DNA from: Leptasterias polaris
Lineage: Eukaryota; Echinodermata; Asteroidea; Forcipulatida; Asteriidae
Reading direction: 5' to 3'
Assembly: GCA_037783415.1 (NCBI GenBank)
Contig: JAZGTN010000003.1
Coordinates: 3,386,501 to 3,450,500 of the forward strand
Length of the DNA stretch: 64,000 bases
Below the pieces are notes generated by a model, which did not search any database, was not told the DNA's origin, and saw only the letters and a list, made by a program, of their open reading frames with translations. Position numbers and translations under genes: made by a program. Shown in pieces: positions 37,901-48,696 of this stretch (within the stretch, counting starts at the first letter, position 1; each line of letters begins with the position of its first letter).

Positions 37901-40900
37901 GGTCGTGTAGTAACTAATTGGGTCGGTCCATACTCGGGGATGGTTGACCAAACTGGAAAGAGGAGTGTCAGCCGACAAAGAATTATTGTGATGCAAATTG
38001 GGCAAGTTTTGTACTGAATGCTCCACTCCAGATGTATGTTGTACCGTGCAATGTAAATATAGATAAGCCAATCCGGGGGTTTTGTCATGTTGATCTTTTA
38101 AACAAAACAAAAATCTCCGTGTGGGAACTTTCGCTTTTATTGACTTCGCGGACAAAAGGCCTAAAAGAAAGAACCACCCAAGCGTGACGAATGTGGGAGC
38201 TCCAGTTTTGATATACGGCAAAACCTCACCTTATGATTACGAATGAGGCTGAAGGCCAGCCCCGGGCTCTGTTTGATGTTGGAAGCACCGTGAAAAATGT
38301 GCACTCTGCTCCAAAATTGATGAGTGAGCCCAAAGCCAGAGCCCAAGCCCGGGACCTGAGCCCAATCCCGAGTTTGGAAAAAGCCCTGTGTATATTATTG
38401 ACATAAGGATTAATTGGATGAAAGACGTAAAATTGATTGATTTATTGATAGATGGATTAGTTCATTCACTGCACATTGTAACATTGGTAATTGCCAAAGA
38501 CAGTATTCACACTTGATGTGACCCACAAGAAATAACAAACCTGTGAAAGTTTAAGCTCAATCGGTCATTGGAACACCCGAAAAAAGTGGGGGGGAAACTT
38601 AGATGTTTTCACTGTTTTCAAACAACGAGTTTTTGACTCATGAGATCAAAACTAATTGTTTTACTCATTCTCAAAAACTATAGCATTTCAAGCAAAAATA
38701 TGTAAAGTTATCTGTCACAACATTTATATTTTTACTCTTACAAAACACCCTTTAAAAGACGTCAAAGTACACTATAAAACACCTGCTGGAAAAACCCAAG
38801 ATAAACTTTGTATACTCTCAACTGACAAAAAGCCACATACAAGTAAATATAAACAAAACTTGTTTAAAACTTCAAAGTCCCAATGGATTTGAACTCGTTT
38901 ACGTTGACCAATCACTGCTTCTGTGCTGACATTCAAAGTCTTCAAAACAGGGCATCCAAACTCATTTACTGCGCCAACAAATATTACCATGCAACACCAT
39001 TCCCAAAGCAACAACATTGGCTGCCTGTCAAGGAAAGAATCCAATTTATAGAATGTTCGTCTACAAATGCCTAAATGATCTGGGCCCAGCATATTTAAAA
39101 TCGTGCTTGGTTTTGTATACCCCAGGAAAAGACACTACCCGGCTAGTCGAACACAAAATTCATTACAGATCTCTTGCATCAGCTGCTGAAAAAAACATTC
39201 TCTTTTGTCGCCCCTAAATTTTGGCATAGTCTCCCTATCTGCGCTCTGCCGATTTACTTCACATTTTCAAAAAGCATCTGAAATCACACCTATTCCCACA
39301 ATGATTGTTTGTTCGGTTTCATACTTTGCAATTTGGTATCATTGTTATGCCATGAATTTTGCTGTGTATCATCACAAACCACTGTGATACTGATGAATTA
39401 ATGGTGGTATATAAAACATTTGTGTATTTTGTATGAATGAAGTACATGTATTATTGAATGCACTTCTAGTCAAATCAAACTTAATTTACGATTGAGCTCA
39501 GAATAATCTCAGCTTTCCACTCCCCCAAAAACTAAATAAATAAATAAATAAATATGAATAAAACAAATAAATAAATAAGTTTGAAAATATATGTAGCCTA
39601 TATATATAATTTTAGTAGGGTATAGATGGCCTTAGCTTTCGATCCAAACTGGACCTTCTTCAGAGGCATTAACAAGTACAAACAAAAACATATCCATTTA
39701 TAGCAAAAAGAGGAGCAAAGGATTAGGGGAAGGTATCCAGAAAAAAGCGGGGAGATTATAGCCAATCAAAGTTATTAATTTACAGACAATGGGTTGGCTA
39801 AGAACCAATCAGAGTAAAGTAGTGAGGACAAAGGATGGTCAGTGTGAAAAGGGTGGATTACTGGACCATAAAGGTGGTAACTGCATTCTGGGTATAACAA
39901 TGCAGGAAGCATGAAAGGGTAGGATTAGAGGGCAAGTTGCATCAAGATAATGCAACTCACAATAGGGGGCAAGACAAAAATAACTAGTGAAGAAAGTTGA
40001 GTAAGCAACAAGAAAATTATGTGAATAGGAATGTAATTCTAGAAGATTATAACCAGTGTATAAGATGAAATGTAAGAAATTAAAAGTAGGCAAGAGGTAC
40101 CTGCGGAGAGAGCGGGTTCTTAGATACTCTGCAAAAGGAATAGGTTATTAGCGGGTTGATTTTAAACAACTTGTTGAGAGAAAGAAGAGTAAAAATAAAC
40201 CAGTAGAGAGAACAGGTTAATTACAGTGAACGTATTTATATTACATCAACAAAATAAGCAAGCAAAATAAGTGATTGGAAGTTATTATTTTAACACCAGT
40301 GTTTATGTTAAGTCCAAAGGGTTGGACTGTCTTAACGTTATAAATAAGTAAATAAATAATGTTTCCAACTAAATATTTTATAAATTTAAGTAAATAAATA
40401 CGCTTACTTTTTATCTGGTGCAACAATGATTTATAATAGTAGACACATTTCAATTGGCAAAACATGTACAATGTACACGTAGACGTAGCTAGGTCTGCAA
40501 TCATTTAATATAAATGCTGGTCACAACACACACAACGTTAATGGCAATGTAGATTTGTCTTTGTAAAAGCTACGAGGGTGAGCAGACTAATGGAGTACCA
40601 GATATTGTAATATAGTCCCTTGCTCTATGGCTAGTCAAATCACATACACATTCTCATTTCGGGGCATACCCCCCTTTTTGACCCCTTTGATTGTGAATAC
40701 GGGTCTTACTCTATTAAATGAAGGCAGAAACTAGACAATTTAATTGACCCCTTTGATTGTGAATACGGGTCTAATGAAGGCAGAAACTAGACAATTTAAT
40801 TGTGTCTTTTGGTTTTAGTTACTTGCAGTTTCTTATTCTAGTCTTAACTTATGGAAAGTATAAACTCATGGTTATTTACATAGCTCTATGGTTTTACATC

Positions 40901-41169
40901 CACATTCCGGCCACACCTCAAAACGGCAGTGGACAGGCCCCCATGCAGTTAACGTGTAAAGAAAGGAACGACTCGACCTACCAGTATAATACTAATGGAG
41001 ACATGACTAGAGAGTTGAAGAACGACGTAACGGCATTCCTCCACCGGTGCCGTTCTTTCCCCGAGTACTTCCCCGGGGGTGCGGCGATCGGTAACACATC
41101 CAACGCCGAGTTGAAACACTGAAATCCGGCGGCAGAGCCCACCGCGATCGGTATGAACCATTGAAACAT
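34990..41169 (-). CDS. TLCD1/TLCD2-like TLC-domain membrane protein, copy 1 (complete, 4 exons, 244 aa)
   Basis: Exons A 41169-40982, B 37952-37870, C 36976-36894, D 35370-34990; all GT-AG, 735 nt in frame including the stop. The order is a hydrophobic N-terminus (MFQWFIPIAVGSAAG), KERHRWRNAVTSFFNSL, DPISYYTTFGDAGFAILTGY then MVYDTYDIL, ALITHHLI, LLTEVHAIFLHSRQLL, TFMALRLVPLLF and a final CSDFL. The WRN..TS, GY..YD..D, HH and LL.E....FLH.RQLL motifs match the TRAM-LAG1-CLN8 domain of TLCD1/TLCD2 (FLD-1 in nematodes). Those are plasma-membrane proteins that limit incorporation of long-chain polyunsaturated fatty acids into phospholipids. Several transmembrane helices are apparent. The ATG at 41169 is the first in the open frame preceding WRN. 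Exon B lies between 118-bp direct repeats, and a tandem copy lies 10-12 kb to the right. Confidence 0.85.
35400..35626. mobile_element. MITE with CACTGCAA termini
   Basis: CACTGCAAAAGATGGGGTG ... CACCAGTTGTTGCAGTG; internal GTGTTAAAATAACACTAG and TGTTATGTTAACACTCC are also palindromic. 227 bp in the exon C-D intron of TLCD-like copy 1. Confidence 0.65.
35632..36013. mobile_element. MITE, TTAA family B (inverted relative to 45110-45498)
   Basis: GTATACGTTTGGTAATTGGAGCC...GAAGCGTTATTGCCGTAACGCTTC...GTCATTACCAAACGTATACAG. The inner hairpin and flanking ATATTCC/GGAATATTC segments mirror 45110-45498. The outer termini are eroded. Confidence 0.75.
37199..37544. mobile_element. MITE family D, copy with both termini
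   Basis: TATAGACCATGTTACCTTTG ... CAGGTCACATGGTCTATA. Internal CAACAGCTGTACAGCTTTTGAGATGTCC and CCTGCAGGAAGTCCAGGCTCTGTGGCTC are the reverse complement of 44004-44341. In the exon B-C intron of TLCD-like copy 1. Confidence 0.85.
37666..37783 (+). repeat. 118-bp direct repeat, left copy
   Basis: Starts ATTGACTGATTTATTGATAG and ends AACAAACCTGTGAAAG. It is matched with one visible mismatch by 38432-38549, 766 bp away in the same orientation. Exon B of the TLCD-like gene (37870-37952) lies between the two. Confidence 0.9.
38432..38765 (+). mobile_element. Right direct-repeat copy continuing into a family C MITE
   Basis: 38432-38549 repeats 37666-37783. The sequence then continues as a family C MITE: AAGCTCAATCGGTCATTGG, TTTCAAACAACGAGTTTTTGACTC...GATCAAAACTAATTGTTTTACTC, ending near TACAAAACACCCTTTA. 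The left copy is therefore the displaced fragment. Confidence 0.65.
38905..39310 (+). mobile_element. LINE reverse transcriptase C-terminal remnant with frameshifts
   Basis: In shifting frames the plus strand reads LQNRASKLIYCANKYYH...HWLPVKERIQF, MFVYKCLNDLGPAYLKS and KFWHSLPI...FQKASEIT. This is the normal order of the post-catalytic part of CR1/L2-like reverse transcriptases (LQ..A.RL......HWLPV..RI.FK.....KCL.G.AP.YL). At least two frameshifts make it a dead copy. It lies in the intron between TLCD-like exons A and B, antisense. Confidence 0.8.
39600..40230. mobile_element. Possible Penelope-like or related retroelement terminal region
   Basis: GATGGCCTTAGCTTTCGATCCAAACTGGACCTTCTTCAGAGG resembles the 'stem' sequences (CGA..C.... 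CTTCTTCAGA) at ends of Penelope-like elements. The following 500 bp are non-coding. Assignment is from general appearance only. Confidence 0.3.
40677..40801. repeat. Two-copy direct duplication
   Basis: GACCCCTTTGATTGTGAATACGGGTCT...AATGAAGGCAGAAACTAGACAATTTAATTG appears twice in tandem, the second copy lacking about 11 bp. Just downstream (transcription sense) of TLCD-like exon A. Confidence 0.85.
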
Positions 41170-42063
41170 CGATGCAAAAAATCTGATCAAAGTTTCACTT
41201 TATACAGTAAAGCACCTCCTATAGAAGCCAGGCACAACACACACGGCACCCAATATTAAAATGTTGCATTCGATTCAGGCGGCAGGCATTTAGTAACCAT
41301 CTATGGGAGTGTATGCATAGTGAGTCGTTCCGGATGACATGTGCAACTGTCGATGGAGGTCAGAGTGTCAATTTCATCACAAGTTTATTGTGCTGGAAAA
41401 ACGCTTGTGAAGGTCGAACGACTAGACTTCCACAAAGTCTAGTATAGTAGTCGTGGTAACATATCGGTGTGCATGTGTGCCTGTCCTTTCATAGTCCAGC
41501 GCCAGACTCGAGCAAACAAGGGAGACACTGTGGGTTGTTTTGTTTTCCACCCTTGAAGTGGAAAATCTGCACACAGACGTAACCCCATCGATTCTAAAAC
41601 ACTTTTTTATATAACTGTGTACTAAACTTTGCTTATTTTACTTTTTCATGTTTGATAAGTTATTTATGCGGTTCGTTCATTATTTCAGTTTGAGGTTTGC
41701 CAGGCGCGGTATTGTTAGGAGTTGAAAGTTTAGTTTTTTACACCTGACCACACAATCGTCACCGCTTCCGTAAAACTAGTCTTTAGAAATTCATTATGGT
41801 TTCCCTGACGTAGATTTTGTTCAGGAATGGAGAGTTCAAAGAAGGTTTGTATTACCATGTCCGCCGAACCGTCCATAGAGTTCCTTCCTCCGAAGCAATC
41901 ACAATTTTTCCAACCAAACATTGCCGATCAATCAACCCGTGATCATTTAGCCGACACACCATCCAGTTAATACAACAAACCATTCAATATGTTCACTTAT
42001 AAAACATAAAATCTCATCCCCCTTATATATAAGTCCCTCTCCTGTCGCTTCGCTGGTTGTATC

Positions 42064-42245
42064 GAAACTGGATGTGATCCCTGGCTGGTAGCAGGTTGAA
42101 TGGCCTGACTGATGGCACCCACAAACAAAGATATTGACAAAGTCCACCAACATTAGGGCTTCATAGCGCACCGGCACGTTAATCCGCAGGTCGCAGGTTC
42201 AAGTCCCGCTCTTGTCAAATTATCCTTGTTCAACCGAAACTTAAA
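42064..42245 (+). mobile_element. Dispersed repeat with tRNA-like segment (family 2, copy 3)
   Basis: GGATGTGATCCCTGGCTGGTAGCAGG...ACAAAGATATTGACAAAG...CACGTTAATCCGCAGGTCGCAGGTTCAAGTCCCGCTCTTG...TTGTTCAACC, collinear with 1575-1785. The A-box is degraded. Confidence 0.65.
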
Positions 42246-42612
42246 ATTAAAACTTAGGCACAATAGTTCTCAGAAATTGAAATGCACCGGGCAGTTATAT
42301 TGTGCGGACTTTTGATTATTTAAAAGGAGAAGCAAACACACTTATCATACAATGACAAAATAAGCATACACCATTTTTGGTTGGTATCATGCGGAAACTC
42401 ATGTGAAAACGAAAGGAACTTGACATTAACCTGTTCAGGTCAGGTTCACTTCCGTTTTCCGTTTCGCACGCAAATTCCACCATGTTCTTATACCATGCCC
42501 GATTTGGAGCAGAGGGTATCCCCCAATGTTTCCATACTTCAATATTTTCCTCTTGTACAGAAGTACCCACCCCCCCTCCCCGCCGCACTTTAAAGACACA
42601 ATAGGGGGGTAC

Positions 42613-43871
42613 CAGGCGCAGATCCAGGGGGGGGGGGGCCCAGGGGGCACGTGCCCCCGGGTAAAATTTGGGGGGGGGGGGAAATTACTACCTGCCTGCT
42701 TAAAAATTAGCCACAAGTGTGTGTGCCATGGTGTCTTTTCCCAGAGCGGCAGGATGGATTTCCTTTTCATCCTATGCCTATCAAATTTGTTTCTTTCTGC
42801 CAAAGAGAATCTTTCATGATATGTCACTTGTAATTGCTTAGATTTGCACGATAACATAAGCGTTTGAAACCTGACGTGCCAATTTGTCCAGGATAAAATA
42901 TATTTCATGTCGTTCTGGCATTCAAGTGTAAAGACTACACTAAGCTTGAACTATATTTTTTGAAAAAATATGCATGAAACCAGACATTGCAGCGACCAGA
43001 TCCAAACGCGAGATTTGTGGGATTAAAATTTTCTTTGTGTAAAATTAGAAGATTGGTATATGGATCAGAAGAGCTTAAAAAGTGTGTCTATTTCTCGGTT
43101 TCAGGCACACAGAGGCTTGATTTTTCACCCCTCAACATGCCAAAAGCTCAGAGCTTCCGGGGGCTTCGCCTCCTGGACCCCCACCGGGGCCTCACCCCTG
43201 GACCCCATCCACCGACGTTACAGAAATTTTTCCAGTAAATTTAGAAGATTTATATGGATCATCTAATTTCCAATAAAAGTGTGTCTATTTCTCTGTTTTA
43301 GGCACATGGAGGCTTGGTTTTTCACCCCTCAAAATGCCAAAAGCTCAGAGCTTCCGGGGGCTTCGCCCCCCGGACCCCCGCCAGGGCTTCGCCCCTGGAC
43401 CCCACCATCGATGTTAGAGAAATTTTTCCAGTAAATTTAGAAGATTTATATGGATCATCTAATTTCCAATAAAAGTGTGTCTATTTCTCTGTTTTAGGCA
43501 CATGGAGGCTTGGTTTTTCACCCCTCAAAATGCCAAAAGCTCAGAGCTTCCGGGGGCTTCGCCCCCCGGACCCCCGCCAGGGCTTCGCCCCTGGACCCCA
43601 CCATCGATGTTAGAGAAATTTTTCCAGTAAATTTAGAAGATTTATATGGATCTGATTTCCAATAAAAGTGTGTCTATTTCTCTGTTTTAAGCACATGGAG
43701 GCTTGATTTTTCACCCAGAACGCCAAAGGCTCAGAGCTTCAGGGGGCTTCTGATCGCCCGTAAGGCCGAACCCTGGACCCCACCCATTTTTTTTAACCCC
43801 TCTCAGGCTTATACAAAATCCTGGTTGCGCCGTTGTGCCCCCCGGTTTAAAATATCCTGGATCCGCCCCTG
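42613..43871. mobile_element. Non-autonomous DNA transposon with GGTAC target duplication and internal tandem array
   Basis: Termini CAGGCGCAGATCCAGG (42613-42628) and its inverted partner CCTGGATCCGCCCCTG (43856-43871) are flanked by GGTAC on both sides (42608-42612, 43872-43876). The interrupted host sequence (GACACAAT.GGGGTAC | ...CCCATATCGAGCACCAA) occurs unsplit at 36764-36795 and near 20565-20615, which confirms the boundaries. The interior carries a 196-bp repeat array and no transposase. The terminal motif resembles those of some hAT-like elements, but a 5-bp duplication does not fit hAT's usual 8 bp, so the superfamily is left open. Confidence 0.85.
43047..43800. repeat. 196-bp tandem array, four units, with GC-rich hairpins
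   Basis: AGAAGATT recurs at 43047, 43243, 43439 and 43635, exactly 196 bp apart. Each of the first three units contains CCGGGGGCTTCGCCCCCCGG-like and CCAGGGCTTCGCCCCTGG-like palindromes; the fourth is degenerate (TTCTGATCGCCCGTAAGG). Located inside the transposon 42613-43871. Confidence 0.92.
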
Positions 43872-44003
43872 GGTACACCTTGCCCCATATCGAGCACCAA
43901 CTTGCCTCAAGCATCTCCGAACGTCAGAGTTCCAGTTTCTGCCCCGTCTTCGGCTGCCCTCCAGGCATGATAAGATGGTGTGCGCAAGAGTTCCTGATCT
44001 ACG

Positions 44004-44341
44004 TATAGACCATGTGACCTGTGACATCACACGTTTACAAAAGAGCCACAGAGCCTGGACTTCCTGCAGGCACTAGTTTTTACGCAGCTATAGCTCAATG
44101 GAAGAATACAATCAATCTTATATTTTATGGAGATCGCACTGTCTGATTTTTCTTAACTTTTGATATGAAGAGAGGACATCTCAAAAGCTGTACAGCAGTT
44201 GCTTTTGTAACTTTTGAAATTATGTGAAAATTATGACACAATGTAAATTTTTCCATGGCCTGTGTAGTTTCTTGCCCGTCAGGAAATGCATTAGAATGTA
44301 CAGGGTAACCATTTCTGTAAACAAAGGTAACATGGTCTATA
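44004..44341. mobile_element. MITE family D, copy with both termini
   Basis: TATAGACCATGTGACCTGTG...GTAACATGGTCTATA; 338 bp, no ORF. Internal sequence is the reverse complement of 37199-37544. Lies to the right of the 1.26-kb transposon. Confidence 0.85.
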
Positions 44342-45109
44342 CGAGGGTTACGGTACCTGATAACCACGTTGCAGCTTCCCTCTCCCGGTGGTTCGTATTC
44401 ACCAGTATTCCTGTTCACTATTTTGCACACTGGCAACACTGTGGACATGTAAGGATATAGCAGTCTTATATAAAGCACCTTGCTCAAAATTCATCAATTC
44501 GCCTCGCCATTTATGTGTGATAAGTGCCCGAAGCACCTTCATCTTCATGCTGACCCAGAAAGTGGTTAACAATGTGTTTTTCACCTGGATTCTGCGTCAT
44601 CTTGAACCCATTTCTGGGTCATTTTGTCATAATATACATACTGACCCAGATATGGGTCGGGCCCCACGGGATCCAGAACCGGGTCATTTCTGAACCGGAA
44701 GTTTCAAGAGTGTTGGCAACTTGTCCACCTGTCAGTTCATCACCAGACCATTTATTTTTATACGCGTCCCGGTCCCTGCAAGCCCTCTCGGAAGGGTGGG
44801 CTTGTTTTGTCAACTTATAGTAAAAACTAAACAGTCGGTTTTGGGGACAATACACTTCTGATCTATGAATCACATCGGTACTGTTTTTTATTCATGACTT
44901 ACTATTCAAGATTTAAGATTTTTATAATTGTTGGTGTCACCACAGGAGACGCTATTACCTTGAATGAACAAGTCATAAAATAAATGCTTAATATTTTCAA
45001 GACCTCGTCTTGAGACAATGTTTATAGATAACAAATCCATTAATTTGTTTATAGAATAATACTTTAACTATGGTGTGTATGTTGATAACGTCACCATTTA
45101 TGTTATTAA

Positions 45110-45498
45110 CGGCACAGTACACGTTTGGTTACGACTCTGAAAATTAATGACAATAAAAATTTACTCGGTAAGAAGTACAGCAGCTTTGGGTAGTATAATG
45201 AATTTTGAGAAACTTTTAACTTCGAAGTACTACGGTTATGGAAAAATATATCACTTTTTATTCCCCAAAATTTGAATCTGAGAAGCGTTTCTGTCAGAAA
45301 CGCTTCTCAGACTGTGTATTCCTATGGGGAATATTCTTCCTGCGTGGAAATATTCGCTCCGGTTTTTCGGTGATATCTCAAAAACGCGACCACCTTTTGA
45401 AGTGAAATTTTCACAGGTATAGTTTTATTGTATGTACCTACGTTTATATAGGATTAACACAATCAGTAGGCTCCAATTACCAAACGTATACAGCACCT
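45110..45498. mobile_element. MITE, TTAA family B, complete
   Basis: TTAA (45106-45109) | CGGCACAGTACACGTTTGG ... CCAAACGTATACAGCACCT | TTAA (45499-45502). A central hairpin GAGAAGCGTTTCTGTCAGAAACGCTTCTC is nearly perfect. 389 bp. Confidence 0.85.
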
Positions 45499-45664
45499 TT
45501 AAGTGTTGTTTTGTGTATACACACAAATCATTCCCGACGTCCCTTTCATATTTGTTGTAGTTGGGGAACTTTAGGTTCACGTCAACTTCCGGTTTGGACC
45601 GGAACAGAATTACACGTTTTGTTGTTGAGGAGCTCGAGTTTCTCGGGTTCTTTGGACGATTTCG

Positions 45665-45800
45665 CAAAGAGCTAAATATAATTTTAAGTTTATTATTTTG
45701 TCAGTATTACCATATTTGTCCTGTGATATCACACTTTCCTTAGCGATTAAGACAGATTCACAGTTAAGATCAAACTTCGGTCTTTGTGAAATCGGTCCCT
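45665..45800. mobile_element. MITE family E, copy 3
   Basis: CGCAAAGAGCTAAATATAATTTTAAG...GTGATATCACACTTTCC...GTTAAGATCAAACTTCGGTCTTTGTGAAATCGG, collinear with 12915-13110. Confidence 0.65.
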
Positions 45801-46274
45801 GGTCAGTCAAATCTTCGTCATGCTGTTCTCAGTGACCAGTGACAGTTCGTGACATATCTCTTGAAAATTAATGCCCACAAAATAATACGGTCTTTGTTTT
45901 ATTTTCAAGCAATATACCTTTATTAGTCTTTAGAATTGTAATAACACTAGATTGGTATGCACCAGCGTCAGCAGTTACACATCAGTAGAAACCTTTCGTT
46001 AGTTTGTTAATCCACCATCTTGAAACCAAGCCGACCGAGCCAACAACTCGGCTGCATTTTGGTTGGAACAGCTATGACGTCACTATTGTACAGCACAAAC
46101 GAACTGAGCGCTTAACCAATGACTGAAGCTCAAATACGTCTCTTGTAATTCACCCCTCCTGTCTTATTCAAAGCAACTTAACCAAACTAATAAAACTATT
46201 AAAAGGGAAGACGAAGAATGGTCCAATTAAATGATAAAACTTAAAGCTATCATTATCGATGCGTAGAAAGGGAA

Positions 46275-46445
46275 AAAATTTAACCCTCGTTATAAAGAGC
46301 ACGTCATCAGAGTTAATCCTCGTTATAAAGAATACAAGCGTTAACCCTCGTTATAAAGAGCACTCAGAGTTAATCCTCGTTATAAAGAATACAAGCGTTA
46401 ACCCTCGTTATAAAGAGCACTCAGAGTTAATCCTCGTTAAAAGAA
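46275..46445. repeat. Tandem repeat, alternating 27-bp half units
   Basis: GTTAACCCTCGTTATAAAGAGCACTCAGA and GTTAATCCTCGTTATAAAGAATACAAGC alternate, giving a compound unit of about 54 bp, about three times. The 97-codon plus-strand frame over it is a consequence of the repeat. Confidence 0.9.
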
Positions 46446-47517
46446 CACTTCAAATAAAAAGAAGTTCTGTTATTCTGAAGGCTCGGATCTCATTAACTGC
46501 TTTGAGTTCCTTTGTTTTGTTGTCCTCTTATAAACAATTCGCTCGTGTTTGAAGAGGTGATTGGCCAGTCCCATCAGCGAACCACATGGCTGCAGTATAA
46601 TATGGTGGCTGGCATGGTATATTCACGTTTATGGAGATCGATGGCTTGGGTTTAGGCATACTGGGGCTTTTGGAGTGGTTTTAAGACAAGATTCCTTCAT
46701 GGTTTCAAGTCATCAGGGTCCGTCAGGGGACGGAAGGTGGTATTGCGCAATCATTTGCAGTCGCGGTTTGAGTAACTCCGTTTTTAAAAGAGGTGATGAC
46801 CACAAAAGAATAAGATTAAGAAAATCATGTTTACCGTTACAATGCTCTTTAACACCACTGAAAACAAAACAGCATATATTGTAAGAATATTTTCAATTGT
46901 TAGGCTAAGGTGGTTAGTTTTTTTTTAAATGTGTACAAATATTTCCGAAAATTGTCCTTTGGTTTATCATTGCAGCTGCTAACGTGTATGAATGGGTCCA
47001 GGTGGGAATTTCATTACAAAACGTCTCCCCAAAAATGGTTACAAATATCAACATAATGTGAACAATTTTATCGTTCATCCTCTTAAGCTTTTTTCATTGA
47101 ACGTAATGTTTCAGGATAGATCTTTCATTCCTGAAAGTTTACACAAAACCCCTCCGTACATCCTCTAGATATTTGACAATTTATTTAGGAGATTGTTTTG
47201 AGAAAATGGTTTCTGCCTGTACTTGGTTTGCATGCAAACGGTCTGTTGGCGGATGTGAACATTTTTGCCACATGTAATATTAATTCAGAGGCAACGAACA
47301 CATCCTCAAACAAGTATGCAATACATGTCGTTCACGTTAAATATATGTTGTTTATTAAATTCAGCTGTTTAGGCGTTGAAGGAAATTGCCACTAGTGTTT
47401 CAGTCAACCTTCAGAAAGATAGTCAATCTAAAAACAACTGTTCACGTTATCTGGACGGTCATTCTAATTCTACTTTCTGTAAAACACACCCACAAGTTCC
47501 TTATACGCGTTTCACCC
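46446..47517. other. Unassigned intergenic stretch
   Basis: Contains a 107-codon plus-strand open frame (46561-46884) with no recognisable domain and no splice or start context that favours it. Nothing else stands out. Confidence 0.4.
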
Positions 47518-48189
47518 TCAGTCATCCAGAATGTGGCTATCTTTACCGTTTGTAACTAAGAAGTCACTGCATAGTAGCCGCCATAGCAACACAAAGTTAA
47601 TTGAGCACATCACCGACGTAAAACATGGTAGAATATAGTAGAGGGTGGTGAGGGCGGGGCTTATCTTCGTGCAGTAACAGTAAAAAGCGAACAGTAACGG
47701 CACCTGGCGTAACGCCATAAACGTGACAAAGTTTGTGTATTTAGGGACACTGTAAACCGTGGAGCTTTTGGAGATTCCGTACATGATCAGGAGCAGCCGT
47801 GTGTGGAGGAAGATGGCGAGTACTTCGGTCAGGAGGCCGATGTATAAAACGCCGATCCCTATTGTCTCGTAGCTCAACATGAACAATGAAATAGCAATCT
47901 GCAACAAGACAGGGATAATATTTGTGAATGTTACAATTACACAATCTGCCCTTCATTGTATTAACTAATTATTTACCTCTCTTCTAATCTTCCATTTTGT
48001 CCTTTGTGTTCCCAACTTCTTGTGGTCAAGCTATCCCCTTCCCTTCATAACCCCACCCACTTTGTCTTCATAATCCCTGCTTACCCCCTGCCTTCTCTGA
48101 ATGCTTTCTGCTTTTCTCCCTCCACTCTCTCTCTATTCATGTGTTCCACTTGACTACTCTTGCAACTCTTGTCTGCTTGTATGTGTGTT

Positions 48190-48265
48190 GTGTGTTGTCA
48201 TTTAGCCTTCGAGAAAGACTCTGCTAGGGTCGAAACGTCAGGCCACTAACTTATTTTTTGCCTTT
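48190..48265 (+). mobile_element. Short dispersed repeat with GGTCGAAACGTCAG motif
   Basis: GAGAAAGACTCTGCTAGGGTCGAAACGTCAGGCCACTAACTTATTTTTTGC recurs inverted at 55398-55440. Motifs of this kind (CGAAACGTC) often mark ends of Penelope-like elements; the assignment is tentative. Confidence 0.4.
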
Positions 48266-48696
48266 TTTAGCAATTACACAATCTGTTAATTAGGAACTAA
48301 CAGTACAAGGACCGGTCTTCAGTGAAGACCTGGTCCCCGAAACTGCTACTGAAAAACAACTTCAACTAAAAAAACCTCCAAAAACAAAAAACGAAACGAA
48401 ATGGCATCGAAACGGATAATTGAATATCAGTGCAAGGTAGTCGCAATTATTATTATTGAAAATCTATCTGACTGATAACACATGCTTTGTTTTGTGAAAA
48501 GAAGAATAATTAACTGAAATGTTATGGTTACACATAAGCAGGTATACTTCAACACTAAACAGTTTGGGTCACTTACTAGGCCTATCAGTTCATCCTCTAA
48601 AAGGTAATAAAGTATTCCGTGTTTGCCACATAAGCCTTTGGGATAACATAAGGCTACATCGTACTAAAACATTTCAGTAAACAAACGCCTCGTTAA

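Noticed and set aside
42435..42908. 157-codon minus-strand ORF rich in Pro and Gly
   Set aside because: Spans a transposon terminus and poly-G tract; an artefact of low complexity.
44560..44700. Repeated TGACCCAGA / CTGGGTCA words suggesting an inverted-repeat element
   Set aside because: Could not define consistent ends or a target duplication.
46561..46884. 107-codon plus-strand ORF
   Set aside because: No recognisable domain, amino-acid composition like random sequence, no supporting exon context.
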